Shown here: positions 53,651 to 62,422 of the stretch, in pieces
Numbering within the stretch: position 1 is the stretch's first letter
Layout of the letters: every line of letters begins with the position of its first letter
Source of the DNA: CAVQWT01 sp963717705
Lineage (GTDB): Bacteria > Pseudomonadota > Gammaproteobacteria > Burkholderiales > Casimicrobiaceae
Length of the DNA: 64,000 nt
Assembly (NCBI GenBank): GCA_963717705.1
Contig: CAVQWT010000002.1
Coordinates: 248,001-312,000 of the forward strand
Reading direction: 5' to 3'
The notes under the pieces: model-generated
Database searches by the model: none
What the model saw: only the letters and a program-made list of their open reading frames with translations
Told to the model about the DNA's origin: nothing
Made by a program: the position numbers and the translations under genes

Positions 53651-54622
53651 TCAGCGGAGGAAGAATTGGCCGTAGGCGGACGGCGGCGCGTTGCTGCCGT
53701 GGATCTGCCGGTGGCAGGCGACGCAGCCGGTTCCCTCGAAGCGGATGTTCCCCGGAAGCGTGTTGGGCAGCGTGCCGCGACCGTCGTAGATGCCGTGCGT
53801 GTGGCCGCCCGGGTGGCAGTCGGCGCACAGCGCCGGCGGCTTCTGCGCGAGCAGGCGATTGTGGGACGAGCCGTGCGGCGTGTGGCAGGTGGCGCAGTTT
53901 TCCATCACCGGCGGGTGCTCGTGGATCCACGGGCCGCGCTTGTCGGCGTGGCAGCTGACGCACAGGTCGTGCGCGGATTCGCTCTTCAGCGACGCGACGT
54001 TCAGCGAACCGTGCGGGTCGTGGCAGTCCTGGCAGGTCACCTTGCCTTCGATGATCGGGTGATGCGAGGGCTTCAGGATCTCGGCGCGCGTGTCGCGGTG
54101 GCAGCCGACGCAGACCTTGTAGGCCAGGCTGCGCTGGGTCGTCGTGTACGGAGCCCCCGCGAACTGCGCGTCGTTGATGTTGCGCGGATTCGAAGCCGAC
54201 TGCGTGCCGTGAATGTTGTGGCAGCTGACGCAGCCGACGTCGACCTTGCGGTGCTTGCTCGACGTCCAGGTCTCGAGGTGGCGCGACCCGGCGTGGCAGG
54301 TGAGGCAGATCGCCGACTTCTGCTCGGCCGTCGCGCCCTTGGTGTTGAGCGCGTTGACCGGCTTGTTCTTGGCGGGGTCCTTGAGGTGCAGCGACGCGTC
54401 GCCGTGGCAGGCCTGGCAGGACGAGCCGTCGGCGTCGTTCTGGGCGCCGTGCGCCGTCAGCCTCGTCGTCAGGTGCGCCTGCTCGTGGCAGCCCGCGCAG
54501 ACGGACGAGGCGTTGTCGGCCTTTTCGTAGACCCGCTTCTCCTGCGCCAGCGCGGGCGATGCGGCGAGCGCCGCCAGAGCGGTCACGAACCCGGCTGCCG
54601 CGATGATTGACTTGAGTCGCAT
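53651..54622 (-). CDS. Decaheme c-type cytochrome, DmsE/MtrA/PioA type
   Basis: A 323-residue periplasmic multiheme cytochrome. The signal peptide MRLKSIIAAAGFVTALAALA ends near ASPALAQ. Exactly ten CxxCH sites are present: CAGCH, CQACH, CLTCH, CVSCH, CVGCH, CQDCH, CVSCH, CATCH, CADCH and CVACH. Size, heme count and pairing with an MtrB-type barrel match MtrA, PioA and MtoA, which sit inside the porin and carry electrons across the outer membrane. No surface MtrC-like cytochrome is in the window, so the system resembles the two-gene Pio or Mto type, which in known cases takes up electrons from Fe(II); direction cannot be read from sequence. ATG 54622 was chosen because it starts the signal peptide. 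Confidence 0.93.
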   Translation of the reverse strand: MRLKSIIAAAGFVTALAALAASPALAQEKRVYEKADNASSVCAGCHEQAHLTTRLTAHGAQNDADGSSCQACHGDASLHLKDPAKNKPVNALNTKGATAEQKSAICLTCHAGSRHLETWTSSKHRKVDVGCVSCHNIHGTQSASNPRNINDAQFAGAPYTTTQRSLAYKVCVGCHRDTRAEILKPSHHPIIEGKVTCQDCHDPHGSLNVASLKSESAHDLCVSCHADKRGPWIHEHPPVMENCATCHTPHGSSHNRLLAQKPPALCADCHPGGHTHGIYDGRGTLPNTLPGNIRFEGTGCVACHRQIHGSNAPPSAYGQFFLR

Positions 54623-54694
54623 GTGAAACCCCCTTTTTTGCTGCTGTGTCGCGACCGCTGGACTGGTCGGAAAGGCCGTTGTGCCGCGAATCCC

Positions 54695-54719
54695 GGGCAC
54701 GATGTAACGAATCGTGTCC
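54695..54719. promoter_or_regulatory. Inverted repeat near the predicted mtrAB start site
   Basis: GGGCACGAT, seven bases, ATCGTGTCC: 9-base arms with one mismatch. It lies about 20 bp on the mtrA side of the FNR-type box, where a transcript driven from that box would begin (near 54704). A repressor bound here would block initiation. I cannot name the regulator. Confidence 0.5.
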
Positions 54720-54738
54720 GCCGCCGCCCCGTCGCGAG

Positions 54739-54752
54739 TTGACATGGATCAA
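54739..54752. promoter_or_regulatory. FNR/Dnr-type box upstream of mtrAB
   Basis: TTGAC-ATGG-ATCAA matches the FNR/Anr/Dnr consensus TTGAT-N4-ATCAA at 9 of 10 defined positions. A class II activator position (-41.5) places the mtrA transcript start near 54704, an 82-base leader. The same kind of box lies before nrdD, and a Dnr-like regulator is encoded at the left end of the window. Confidence 0.68.
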
Positions 54753-54888
54753 GCCCGCGCGGATAGCCGCGGAACTTTTCAGGCGGCGTTGCAGCAGTCC
54801 AACAACCCTGCCGGCGCCCCCCGGCGCCTTCGTCGGCGGCCGCCTGATAAGATGGCGTCGCCGCCACCTCCGCCCGGAACCCGACGCC

Positions 54889-55092
54889 ATGATGCTGCCC
54901 TCCCGCCACTACGTTTCCGACCACACGCGGTTCATGCGCGATCTGCTGGAGCAAAAGCCGCAGCTCGTGCAGGACCAGCGCGAGGGGCGCGCGATCTGGT
55001 GGGACAAAACGCCGCAGGCGCTGGCCGAGCGCCGCCGGATGGACGAAGGCAGCGTGCCGCAGCAGCCTTACGTCTACCAGGGCGTCGAGTAG
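54889..55092 (+). CDS. DUF3460 family protein
   Basis: A 67-residue protein with the DUF3460 pattern DHTRFMRDLLEQKPQLVQDQREGRAIWWDK and VPQQPYVYQ. The family is small, soluble and restricted mainly to betaproteobacteria; function unknown. ATG 54889 (ATGATG) starts it. It is divergent from the decaheme operon, with 266 bases between, and is followed by a GNAT gene. Confidence 0.88.
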   Translation: MMLPSRHYVSDHTRFMRDLLEQKPQLVQDQREGRAIWWDKTPQALAERRRMDEGSVPQQPYVYQGVE

Positions 55093-55126
55093 GCCCTCCC
55101 GCGGCCCGCCCTGCCGCGGTCGCCCG

Positions 55127-55669
55127 ATGACCGCACCGGTTCCCGCGGACATCCGCTTGCGCCCGGCGCGCGCCGATGACGCCGCGGCGATCCGCGCCGT
55201 CCACGCCCGCGCCATCCGCGGCACCGGCAGCCACTACACGTTCGACGAGCGCGAGGCCTGGGTGGGTGGGCGCACGCCGGCGGACTACCTTGCCGCGATC
55301 TCCGGGCGCCACGTCGTCGTCGCGGAGTCCGCCGACTCGCCACCGCGCGTGCTCGGCTTCGGCCAGCTGCTTCCCTCCGAAGGCCTGGTCGAAGCGGTCT
55401 ACGTCGATCCCGATGCCGAGCGCCGCGGCATCGGCGCCGCGCTGTTCGCCGCGCTCGAGCGGGAGGCGCGCAGCCGCGGTGTGCGCACGCTGACGCTCGA
55501 CGCCTCGCTCAATTCGGTGCCCTTCTACCGGGCGCTGGGATTCGACGTCGAGGTGGCGGCGCAGCATCCGCTCGCGCCGGGCGTCACGCTGCGCTGCATG
55601 GTGATGAGCAAGGCGCTGGACGCGCCGGCAATGCCGCCGATGTCGGAGCCACCGTGTCCGTCCCGCTGA
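55127..55669 (+). CDS. GNAT-family N-acetyltransferase
   Basis: A 180-residue acetyltransferase. It has DIRLRPARADDAAAIRAVHARAI at the N-terminus, the acetyl-CoA loop VYVDPDAERRGIGAALFAALE and VPFYRALGFDVE at the C-terminus. Substrate unknown. The last 16 bases overlap the GTG start of the next gene. Confidence 0.88.
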   Translation: MTAPVPADIRLRPARADDAAAIRAVHARAIRGTGSHYTFDEREAWVGGRTPADYLAAISGRHVVVAESADSPPRVLGFGQLLPSEGLVEAVYVDPDAERRGIGAALFAALEREARSRGVRTLTLDASLNSVPFYRALGFDVEVAAQHPLAPGVTLRCMVMSKALDAPAMPPMSEPPCPSR

Positions 55670-58350
55670 AGCCCGACGTCGCCGACTCCGTCGAGGCCGC
55701 CCGCCGGGCGCGGGCGCGCCGCGGCAGCCGGCGGCTGTTCGCCGGCGTGCTCGCCGCCGTCGCCGTCGTCGCGGCGATCGAGTTCGTCGCCGTCACGCGA
55801 TCGCGTCCCGGCGGGCCGCCGCAGTTGCCGGCGGTCCCGGCTTCCGCGCCCGTGCCCAAACCGGTCGCTCCGACCGATTCGTCCGCCGACGCCGTCCCCG
55901 CGCCCTCGCCCGCCGCACCGCCCGTCCAGGCAGCCGCGCCGCCCGCCCAGGCGAATGCCGAGCCCGCCGCCGCTCCGGTCGCCGCCGCTGCGGCGGCGGC
56001 CCCCTTCGGCTTCGTCGACACCCCCGCCGCCGACACGCTGGTCGCCGGACCGCTGACGTTCACCGGCTGGGCGCTGGCGCGCGACGGCGTGCGTGCGGTC
56101 GAGTTGCGGATGCCCGGGGCGACGATCCCGGCGACCACCGGGCTCGCACGCCCCGACGTCGCGCAGGCCAAGCCCGGCTATCCCGGCACCGCGACCGCCG
56201 GCTTCGAGGCGCGGATCGACCTCGCCACGCTTGCCGCGACGCCGGCAGCGGACCGGCGCGCGCTGTCGATCGTCGCCATCGCGAACAACGGCGTCGAGAC
56301 GGTGCTCGCGCGCAAGGACCTGGTCGACCCGGCCGCGTTCACGCGCTGGACCGGCGCCGCCGCCACCGCGACCCGCGGCGAGCCGCCGTTCCGCGTGCTG
56401 CCCGCGCTGTCGGGCATCGGCATCGGCGACGCGCGCGGCCTCGACACCCGTTACCAGCCGTACGTGTCGGCGACGGTCGGCGTGGGACTGCGCGTGCCGA
56501 TCCTCTACCTGCGCACGACGCGCGGCCCGCTCCACGACTACGCGTTCGACCCCGACTGGGACATCGAGCGGCGCTGCGGCGCGCGGCGGATCGCCGACGA
56601 CTCGCTGTCCGGCACCCTCGCGCATGCGACGGCGAAGCGGCTGCCGCTGCTGGTGACGCTCAACGGCGGCGTCTGGGCCGACGCCGCGTGCGACGTCCCG
56701 GCGTGGGACATCAACGATCGCCTCGAGCAGGACCCGGCGAACTGCCAGTGGAACGAGAAGAACGCCGTGATGGCCGACGACGCGCTGTCGCACCTGCCCG
56801 GCTCGCAGGCGGCGCCGGAGCTCGGCCGCTCGCTGACCTTCAACGTCTACGCGCGCGACGTCCGCCGCTACAAGCAGCGCAACCTGCAGCAGGCAGGGCG
56901 CGCGCTCGCCGCGTTCGCGCGCGCGCACCCCGAACTCTTCGTCGGCGTCAACCTCGACCCGGACAGCTACCTGAATCCGTTCTTCGAGGAGAAGCAGTGG
57001 TACGACTACAACCCGGGCACCTTGCGGCAGTTCCGCCACTGGCTCGCCGGCAGCGGCCCGTACGCCGGCCGCCCCGACGCGCCGGGCGTGCCCGACCTGT
57101 CCCGCTACCGGCGCGCGCGACCACTGTCGCTGGCCGAGGTGTCCGCGCTGTCCGGCCGGCCGTTCGCGCACTGGAGCGACGTCGATCCGCCGCGCGCGTT
57201 CCCGCGCACGTCGCAGGACGGTCGCCCGGCCTTCGTCGACGATCCGTGGACGCGCGAATGGGAGCTCTTCCGCCGCCACCTCGTCCACCTGCACTACGAC
57301 GAGCTCGCGCGCTGGCTCGTCGACGCCGGCATCCCGCGCGGGCGCATCTGGTCGTCGCAGGGGTTCATGGCGCCGCACGCGACCGCACAGCCGTTCGCCG
57401 TGCGCCTGGACAGCCCCAGCAAGAACTACGACACCGGCGGCATGAGCGTCGAGGGCGCGAAGCCGCGCGACGGCCACCTGGGCGCGATCCTTTACGGGCC
57501 GGCCGCCGTCAACGACATCCGGATGGAAGGCCCGCTCAGCCTGTTCGGGACCCTGCGCCACGTCGATCCGCGCTGGGCGGCGGTCGAGTACAACCCGGCC
57601 GACCTGCGCCAGCCCGACCGGCTGCCGGGTTATGCCGACGCGTACCGCGGCTTCTCGGCACTGTGGAATTACGGCGCCGTCTTCGTCTCGCCGATGGCGT
57701 GGAACGGCTCGAACGGCCTCTTCGCCGGGCAGCCGGGCTTTGTGCCCTATACCGCGTGGCTCAACACACCCTTCGAGGAGGCGGCGAAGGACTTCATGCT
57801 CGCCCGCGCCGGACTGTCGCCGCGGGCGCGGCTGTGGACGTTCGGTGCGCCGGCCCACGCGGATGCCGACGGGTGGGTGAGCGAAGTCGGCACGCTGGCG
57901 GCGACGCCCGGCCGGCTCGTGCTGACGGCGCAGGACGGCCGTGTGGTGCTGCGCTCGCCGCGCGAGCTCGCGCTGACGGCGCGCGGCGCCGACCGCCTGG
58001 TGCTGGGATTCGCGCCGACGGCGTCATCCTCGGTCGATGCGGCCGGCGTCGCCGGTGCGACGATGCGCAAGGACTCCGGCACGGGGCCCGCCGCGGCAGC
58101 GCGGCAGCCGGACCTGCCGCTGCGGCTGCGCATCGAGGCGCGCGCCGGGGAAGCGGGGCCATGGTTGCGCGTGGCGGACGTCGCGGACGCATCGAAGGTC
58201 GCGCGCGCGCCGGCCGGCCTGGTCGTGCCGCTGGCGTTGCCGGATTCGCCGACGGGGACGGTGTTCGATCAGCTCAGGGTCGAGCTCGAATTCGCCCCGG
58301 GCACGCCGGCAGCCCTGGCGCGCATCGCGCTGCTGCCGCCGCGGCGCTGA
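55654..58350 (+). CDS. Membrane-anchored putative glycosidase-like protein of unknown function
   Basis: An 898-residue protein beginning at GTG 55654. An Arg-rich start and one membrane segment (about residues 27-47) are followed by a Pro/Ala linker to about residue 105, then a beta-rich domain (FVDTPAADTLVAGPLTFTGW, like a Ig- or CBM-type module), and a long region resembling a GH42-type TIM barrel: LFVGVNLDPDSYLNPFFEEKQWYDYNPGTL and HYDELARWLVDAGI. The C-terminal 170 residues look like a sandwich domain. I could not name a family with confidence and could not place catalytic acids. It should face the periplasm. It is convergent with surA. Confidence 0.6.
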   Translation: MSVPLKPDVADSVEAARRARARRGSRRLFAGVLAAVAVVAAIEFVAVTRSRPGGPPQLPAVPASAPVPKPVAPTDSSADAVPAPSPAAPPVQAAAPPAQANAEPAAAPVAAAAAAAPFGFVDTPAADTLVAGPLTFTGWALARDGVRAVELRMPGATIPATTGLARPDVAQAKPGYPGTATAGFEARIDLATLAATPAADRRALSIVAIANNGVETVLARKDLVDPAAFTRWTGAAATATRGEPPFRVLPALSGIGIGDARGLDTRYQPYVSATVGVGLRVPILYLRTTRGPLHDYAFDPDWDIERRCGARRIADDSLSGTLAHATAKRLPLLVTLNGGVWADAACDVPAWDINDRLEQDPANCQWNEKNAVMADDALSHLPGSQAAPELGRSLTFNVYARDVRRYKQRNLQQAGRALAAFARAHPELFVGVNLDPDSYLNPFFEEKQWYDYNPGTLRQFRHWLAGSGPYAGRPDAPGVPDLSRYRRARPLSLAEVSALSGRPFAHWSDVDPPRAFPRTSQDGRPAFVDDPWTREWELFRRHLVHLHYDELARWLVDAGIPRGRIWSSQGFMAPHATAQPFAVRLDSPSKNYDTGGMSVEGAKPRDGHLGAILYGPAAVNDIRMEGPLSLFGTLRHVDPRWAAVEYNPADLRQPDRLPGYADAYRGFSALWNYGAVFVSPMAWNGSNGLFAGQPGFVPYTAWLNTPFEEAAKDFMLARAGLSPRARLWTFGAPAHADADGWVSEVGTLAATPGRLVLTAQDGRVVLRSPRELALTARGADRLVLGFAPTASSSVDAAGVAGATMRKDSGTGPAAAARQPDLPLRLRIEARAGEAGPWLRVADVADASKVARAPAGLVVPLALPDSPTGTVFDQLRVELEFAPGTPAALARIALLPPRR

Positions 58351-58383
58351 CGCCAAAGGCGCCGGCAGCGCGCGGGCACCGCG

Positions 58384-59841
58384 TCAGCCGCGCTCCTCGG
58401 GCTTGATCTCGACGTAGGCGCGGTCGCGCTGCTGCCGGATCCATTCCTGGAACGCCTCGTCCGACTTGCGCTGGCGCAGCGCCTGCCGCGCCTGGTCGCG
58501 CTGTTTTTCGGTGGTGATGTCCTGTGTCCGCCGACCCGTCACCTGGATCAGGTGCCACCCGAACGGCGTGCGGACCGGCGGCGAGATGTCGTCGCCGGTC
58601 AGCGACTTCATCGCCTTCTCGAACTCGGGCACGGTGTCGCCGGGCGACAGCCAGCCGAGATCGCCGCCCTTGGCGCTGCTGCCGTCCTCGGAATTGAGCT
58701 TGGCCAGGTCCTCGAACTTCGCGCCCAGCGTGATCCGTTCGCGGATGCGATCGATCTTCGCCTTGCCGTCGGCTTCCGACGCAGTCTCGCTGACCTTGAT
58801 CAGGATGTGGCGGGCGCGCAGCTGGTCGACCACCGTCGGCTGGTTGGTGCTGCGCGTCTCGAGCAGCTTCACGATGTGGAATCCCGCCGACGAGCGCAGC
58901 AGTCCGGACACCTGGCCGGGCTTGAGTCCGCGCACCGGGTCGGCGAAGACCGTGGGCAGCCGCGCCGCCGTGCGCCAGCCCATGCTGCCGCCCGAAAGCG
59001 CGTCGGGCGCGTCGGAGAAACCGGCGGCGACCTGGCCGAAATCGGTCCCCGACTCGATCTGCTTCAGCGCCTCCTCGGCGCGGCGGCGCTTGGCGTCGGT
59101 CTGCTCCGGCGTCGCCTGCTCGGGCACCAGCACCAGAACGTGCGAAAGCCGGTACTCGACGTCCCCGCCGACCTGCGCGTTGACGGTGGCGAGGAAGTTC
59201 TCGACCTCGGCATCGGTGACGATGATGCGGCTCTCGACTTCGCGGTCGCGCACGCGCTGGACGGTGATCTCGCGCCGGATGTCCTCGCGGTACTTCGGGT
59301 ACGGGATCCCCTCGCGGTCGAGCACCTTGCGGAACTCCTCCGGCGACAGCTTGTTTTCCTGGGCGATGCGCTGGATCGTGCGCTCGACCGTGACGTCGTC
59401 GACGCGGATGCCGGTCTCCTTGGCGAATTGCATCAGCACCCGCTCGGTGATCAGGCGCTCGAGCAGCTGCTTCTGCAGCACGTCGGCGGGCGGCGGCGCC
59501 ACCTTCTCGCTCTTCATCTGCTGCAGGACGATCCGCTGCTGCTCGTTGATGTCGTGCTGCGTGAGCGCCTCCTCGTTGACGATGGCGACAACGCGGTCGA
59601 GCAGGGCCCCGCCGCCCCCGGACGAGGCGGTGGCCGCAGGTGCGCCCGCGGGTCGCGGGCCTGCGGCCGGCGGCGCCAACGCGCCGGGGCGCGGCCCCGG
59701 CGCGGGCATCGTCGCTGCCGGGGCACCCGCCGGGCGGGTCGGTTGCGTCGGACCCTGCGCCGCGGAGGACGCGGCGGCGAGCGCCAGCACCGTGCCCAGT
59801 GCGAACGTCGCGATGGCTGAAAACGCGATGCGATGATCCAT
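58384..59841 (-). CDS. surA: Periplasmic chaperone and peptidyl-prolyl isomerase SurA
   Basis: A 485-residue SurA: signal peptide (SAIATFALGTVLALAAASSA), a Pro/Ala-rich spacer longer than usual, the helical chaperone domain (LLDRVVAIVNEEALTQHDINEQ) and two parvulin domains (VEYRLSHVLVLVPEQAT, LRARHILIKVSETA). It folds outer-membrane proteins such as LptD and the barrels encoded nearby. lptD lies 13 bases upstream on the same strand, the classical pair. pdxA, its usual downstream neighbour, is missing here and is found 30 kb away in opposite orientation. Confidence 0.94.
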   Translation of the reverse strand: MDHRIAFSAIATFALGTVLALAAASSAAQGPTQPTRPAGAPAATMPAPGPRPGALAPPAAGPRPAGAPAATASSGGGGALLDRVVAIVNEEALTQHDINEQQRIVLQQMKSEKVAPPPADVLQKQLLERLITERVLMQFAKETGIRVDDVTVERTIQRIAQENKLSPEEFRKVLDREGIPYPKYREDIRREITVQRVRDREVESRIIVTDAEVENFLATVNAQVGGDVEYRLSHVLVLVPEQATPEQTDAKRRRAEEALKQIESGTDFGQVAAGFSDAPDALSGGSMGWRTAARLPTVFADPVRGLKPGQVSGLLRSSAGFHIVKLLETRSTNQPTVVDQLRARHILIKVSETASEADGKAKIDRIRERITLGAKFEDLAKLNSEDGSSAKGGDLGWLSPGDTVPEFEKAMKSLTGDDISPPVRTPFGWHLIQVTGRRTQDITTEKQRDQARQALRQRKSDEAFQEWIRQQRDRAYVEIKPEERG

Positions 59842-59854
59842 GCAATCCTCGACT

Positions 59855-62272
59855 TCAGTAATCCGGGAAAGGGTCGCCCCGCTCGCGCGGGTTGATCGTC
59901 GGGTCGTTCGACTGCTGGTAACCCGGAACGCTGCGACGCATGAGGTCCAGCGGGCTGGTCCCGAAGCGCGCAAGACCGTTGAGCTCGATCTGGGCGTAGA
60001 CCGACGTGGCCACCGTCTCGGTGGTGGTCGTGAGCCGTTGCAGGGCGAACCGCAGCGACCAGCAGTCGGCATTGTACTCGACCCCGAGCACCGCCTCCAG
60101 GTTCTTGCGGTCGGCGAGCGAGTAGTTCCAGCGGCCGAGCATCGTCCAGCGCGCGGAGATCGGCCACTGCGCGGAGATGTCGAACTGCTTGAGCAGGCCG
60201 CCGGTGCCGGGCGCCGCGTTCTCGTTGTTGAGGTCGTAGCGGTAGCTCGCATTGACGACGCGCCCAGGCCCCGGCGTCCAGCGCAGCGCGACGTCGAAGC
60301 GCTCGGTCTGCGAGCTGTCGAAGTTGTACTGGACCAGGCCGGCGAGCGCCCAGGCGTCGGTGATCCGCCCCTCCGCCAGCGCCAGCACGTCCGACGTGCC
60401 AGCCTCTTGCGGCGTCTCGTTGCCCAGCGTGACCTGCTGCCCCCGGAAATAGAAGCGCTGGCCGATGGCGACGCGGAGCCTCTCGGCGCCGGTCGCCGAC
60501 TCGAGCAGCCGCGACGTCAGCGCGAGCGTCAGCTGGTTCGCGTCGCCGATGCGGTCGTTGCCGAGATAGCGGTTGACGCTGAACAGCTGCGCGAAGTTGA
60601 AGTCGTCCTGGGCGCTGTCGAAATTCGGCAGCGAGTTCTGGTTGCGATACGGGATGTAGACGTAGAACGCGCGCGGCTCCAGGGTCTGGACGAAATCCCT
60701 GCCGTAGACGTTCCAGTCGCGCTCGAACACCAGCCCGCCGTCGACGCTCCCGATCGGCACCACCACCGACGGCGTCGAGTCGGAAGTCGCCGCCCCGTCG
60801 AGCCAGTACTTCCGCGCGTGGACCGCGGCGCGCGCCGTCACCGACCAGGCGGCGCCCTGCCGGTTCCACGCGACGCCCGGGTAGACGTACATGCGCTCGC
60901 CGGTGGGTGTCAGCGACGACTGGCGGTAGTGCACGTACTCGCCGGTGCCGTCGAACGACAAACCGAGCCAGTCCGTCTCCAGCAACCGCCCCGCGAACTG
61001 CGGCACCCGGTTGTACGGCGGCGTGATCGGCGCTGCGCCGGGGTCCTGCAGCGTCTGGAAGCTCTGCGCCCGTGCCAGCGCCTGCCACGGCCCGCGCGAC
61101 CAGGTGAACCCGCCTTCGCGGGGCAGCGAGCTCTGCGACGTCACCGCGATGCGGTCGGCCAGATCGGCGAAATAGGTGTCGTCCGAGACCTTGTTGAGGT
61201 TGAGGTAACCCGCGAGCCCCGGCGTGATCGCGTCGAGATTCTGGTTGTGCCGGAACGACACGCCCCAGCGGTCGGTACCGGTCTGCCGGTCGTGCGGCAG
61301 GAACTCGGCGTTGAGCTCGCCGGCGAACGTGTCGAAGAGGTAGCGCCCCTGGCCGCCGAGCTGCAACCCGCGCTTGGTCATCACCCGCGGCGTGATCGTG
61401 GCGTCGTAGTTCGGCGCGAGGTTGAAGTAGTAGGGAACCGCCGCCTCGAAGCCGCGGATGCCGGTCGCACCGAGGGTCGGCACCAGGAAGCCGCTCTTGC
61501 GCTGGTTGTCGAGCGGAAACTCGAACCAGGGCGAGTACGCGATCGGCACGTCGAAGAAGCGCACCGTCGCGTTGCGGCCGCTGCCGACGCGGCGCTTCTG
61601 GTCGATCTCGAGCTCGTCCATCCGCACGTACCAGTCCTGGTTCGGCGCGACGCAGGTCGTGTAACGGCCGTCGGTCACTTCGAACCGCTCGGGCCCGTCG
61701 AAGGTCAGCGTGGCCGCGGAGCCGCGACCGCCGCTGGTGCCGAGGATGAATCGCGGCTCGGTGAAAAAGCCGGTCGAGGTGTCGCGCTTGAACTTCGCCT
61801 CCGGTCCGGAGATCGAGTCGCCACCCCGGCGGAGGAGCACCCCGCCCTTGCCCCAGACCTCGTCGATGTCGAAGTCGTAGCGCAGCCACTCCGCGACGAC
61901 GGTTTCGTTGCGCGTCCGCAGCTCGACCTTCCCCTGCGCCTCGACGAACTTGCCGGCGACGCCGTCGAGCCGGTCGGCGCGGAGGAAGATCGGCCCGTCG
62001 CCGGACGCACCCGAGGCGTCCGGCGTAATCGGCGCAACCCTCGGCGGCGCGGGCGGCGCCTTCGCTCCGGTTCCGGGCAGGACGCCCCCGCTCTGCGACC
62101 CCGCGCGCGTCGGCGGCGGCGTGAGTTCGGGGGCGAGCTTCAGGACCGGCGGCGCCGCGCCCGGCGCCTCGACGGCGGACTCCGCCGGCGGCGCCTGTGC
62201 CCCCACCTCCGCGAAGGCGGCGGGCAGCGCGACGGCCAGTGCCAGCGCGAGCGGTGTGGGGCGCAGCCTCAT
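59855..62272 (-). CDS. lptD: LPS-assembly outer-membrane protein LptD
   Basis: An 805-residue outer-membrane protein that inserts lipopolysaccharide at the cell surface with LptE. The signal peptide MRLRPTPLALALAVALPAAF precedes a Pro-rich spacer and an OstA/LptA-like domain (IFLRADRLDGVAGKFVEAQGKVELRTRN). A large barrel (AYSPWFEFPLDNQRKSGFLVP, VSFRHNQNLDAITP) ends at the C-terminus. Cysteines in TTCVAPNQDW and NADCWSLRF sit where the essential interdomain disulfides occur. It begins divergently from amgK, with a 150-base gap. Confidence 0.94.
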   Translation of the reverse strand: MRLRPTPLALALAVALPAAFAEVGAQAPPAESAVEAPGAAPPVLKLAPELTPPPTRAGSQSGGVLPGTGAKAPPAPPRVAPITPDASGASGDGPIFLRADRLDGVAGKFVEAQGKVELRTRNETVVAEWLRYDFDIDEVWGKGGVLLRRGGDSISGPEAKFKRDTSTGFFTEPRFILGTSGGRGSAATLTFDGPERFEVTDGRYTTCVAPNQDWYVRMDELEIDQKRRVGSGRNATVRFFDVPIAYSPWFEFPLDNQRKSGFLVPTLGATGIRGFEAAVPYYFNLAPNYDATITPRVMTKRGLQLGGQGRYLFDTFAGELNAEFLPHDRQTGTDRWGVSFRHNQNLDAITPGLAGYLNLNKVSDDTYFADLADRIAVTSQSSLPREGGFTWSRGPWQALARAQSFQTLQDPGAAPITPPYNRVPQFAGRLLETDWLGLSFDGTGEYVHYRQSSLTPTGERMYVYPGVAWNRQGAAWSVTARAAVHARKYWLDGAATSDSTPSVVVPIGSVDGGLVFERDWNVYGRDFVQTLEPRAFYVYIPYRNQNSLPNFDSAQDDFNFAQLFSVNRYLGNDRIGDANQLTLALTSRLLESATGAERLRVAIGQRFYFRGQQVTLGNETPQEAGTSDVLALAEGRITDAWALAGLVQYNFDSSQTERFDVALRWTPGPGRVVNASYRYDLNNENAAPGTGGLLKQFDISAQWPISARWTMLGRWNYSLADRKNLEAVLGVEYNADCWSLRFALQRLTTTTETVATSVYAQIELNGLARFGTSPLDLMRRSVPGYQQSNDPTINPRERGDPFPDY

Positions 62273-62422
62273 GCGGGGGAGTTTCGGTCCGTGCGGCAGA
62301 ACGTGGGCGGGGGCGGTCGAGGCGAGGGGGGCGGTTCAGCGAATGGCGCGTGTAAAATGCCGCATTCTAGCGTGCCGTCCGCATCGCCTCGGGCGCCGTT
62401 GCCTCCCGCGCCCGGATTCCCG
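62273..62422. promoter_or_regulatory. Divergent promoter region lptD/amgK
   Basis: Gap between the lptD and amgK starts. For amgK, TAAAAT (62353-62358) is a good -10 match, preceded by TG; a -35 17 bases upstream is not clear. Nothing specific is visible for lptD. Confidence 0.4.

Noticed and set aside
49625..54610. A 1661-residue open frame on the plus strand covering mtrAB
   Set aside because: It is the antisense shadow of the decaheme and MtrB genes and of the RlmL-like gene in another frame. It has no family motif, its residues are dominated by Arg/Val/Gly/Ala from GC-rich codon complements, and the mtrAB terminator reads the other way.
59840..62400. A long plus-strand frame running into amgK
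   Set aside because: Only the part from 62423 has kinase motifs. The upstream part is antisense of lptD, and a -10 element before 62423 argues against it.
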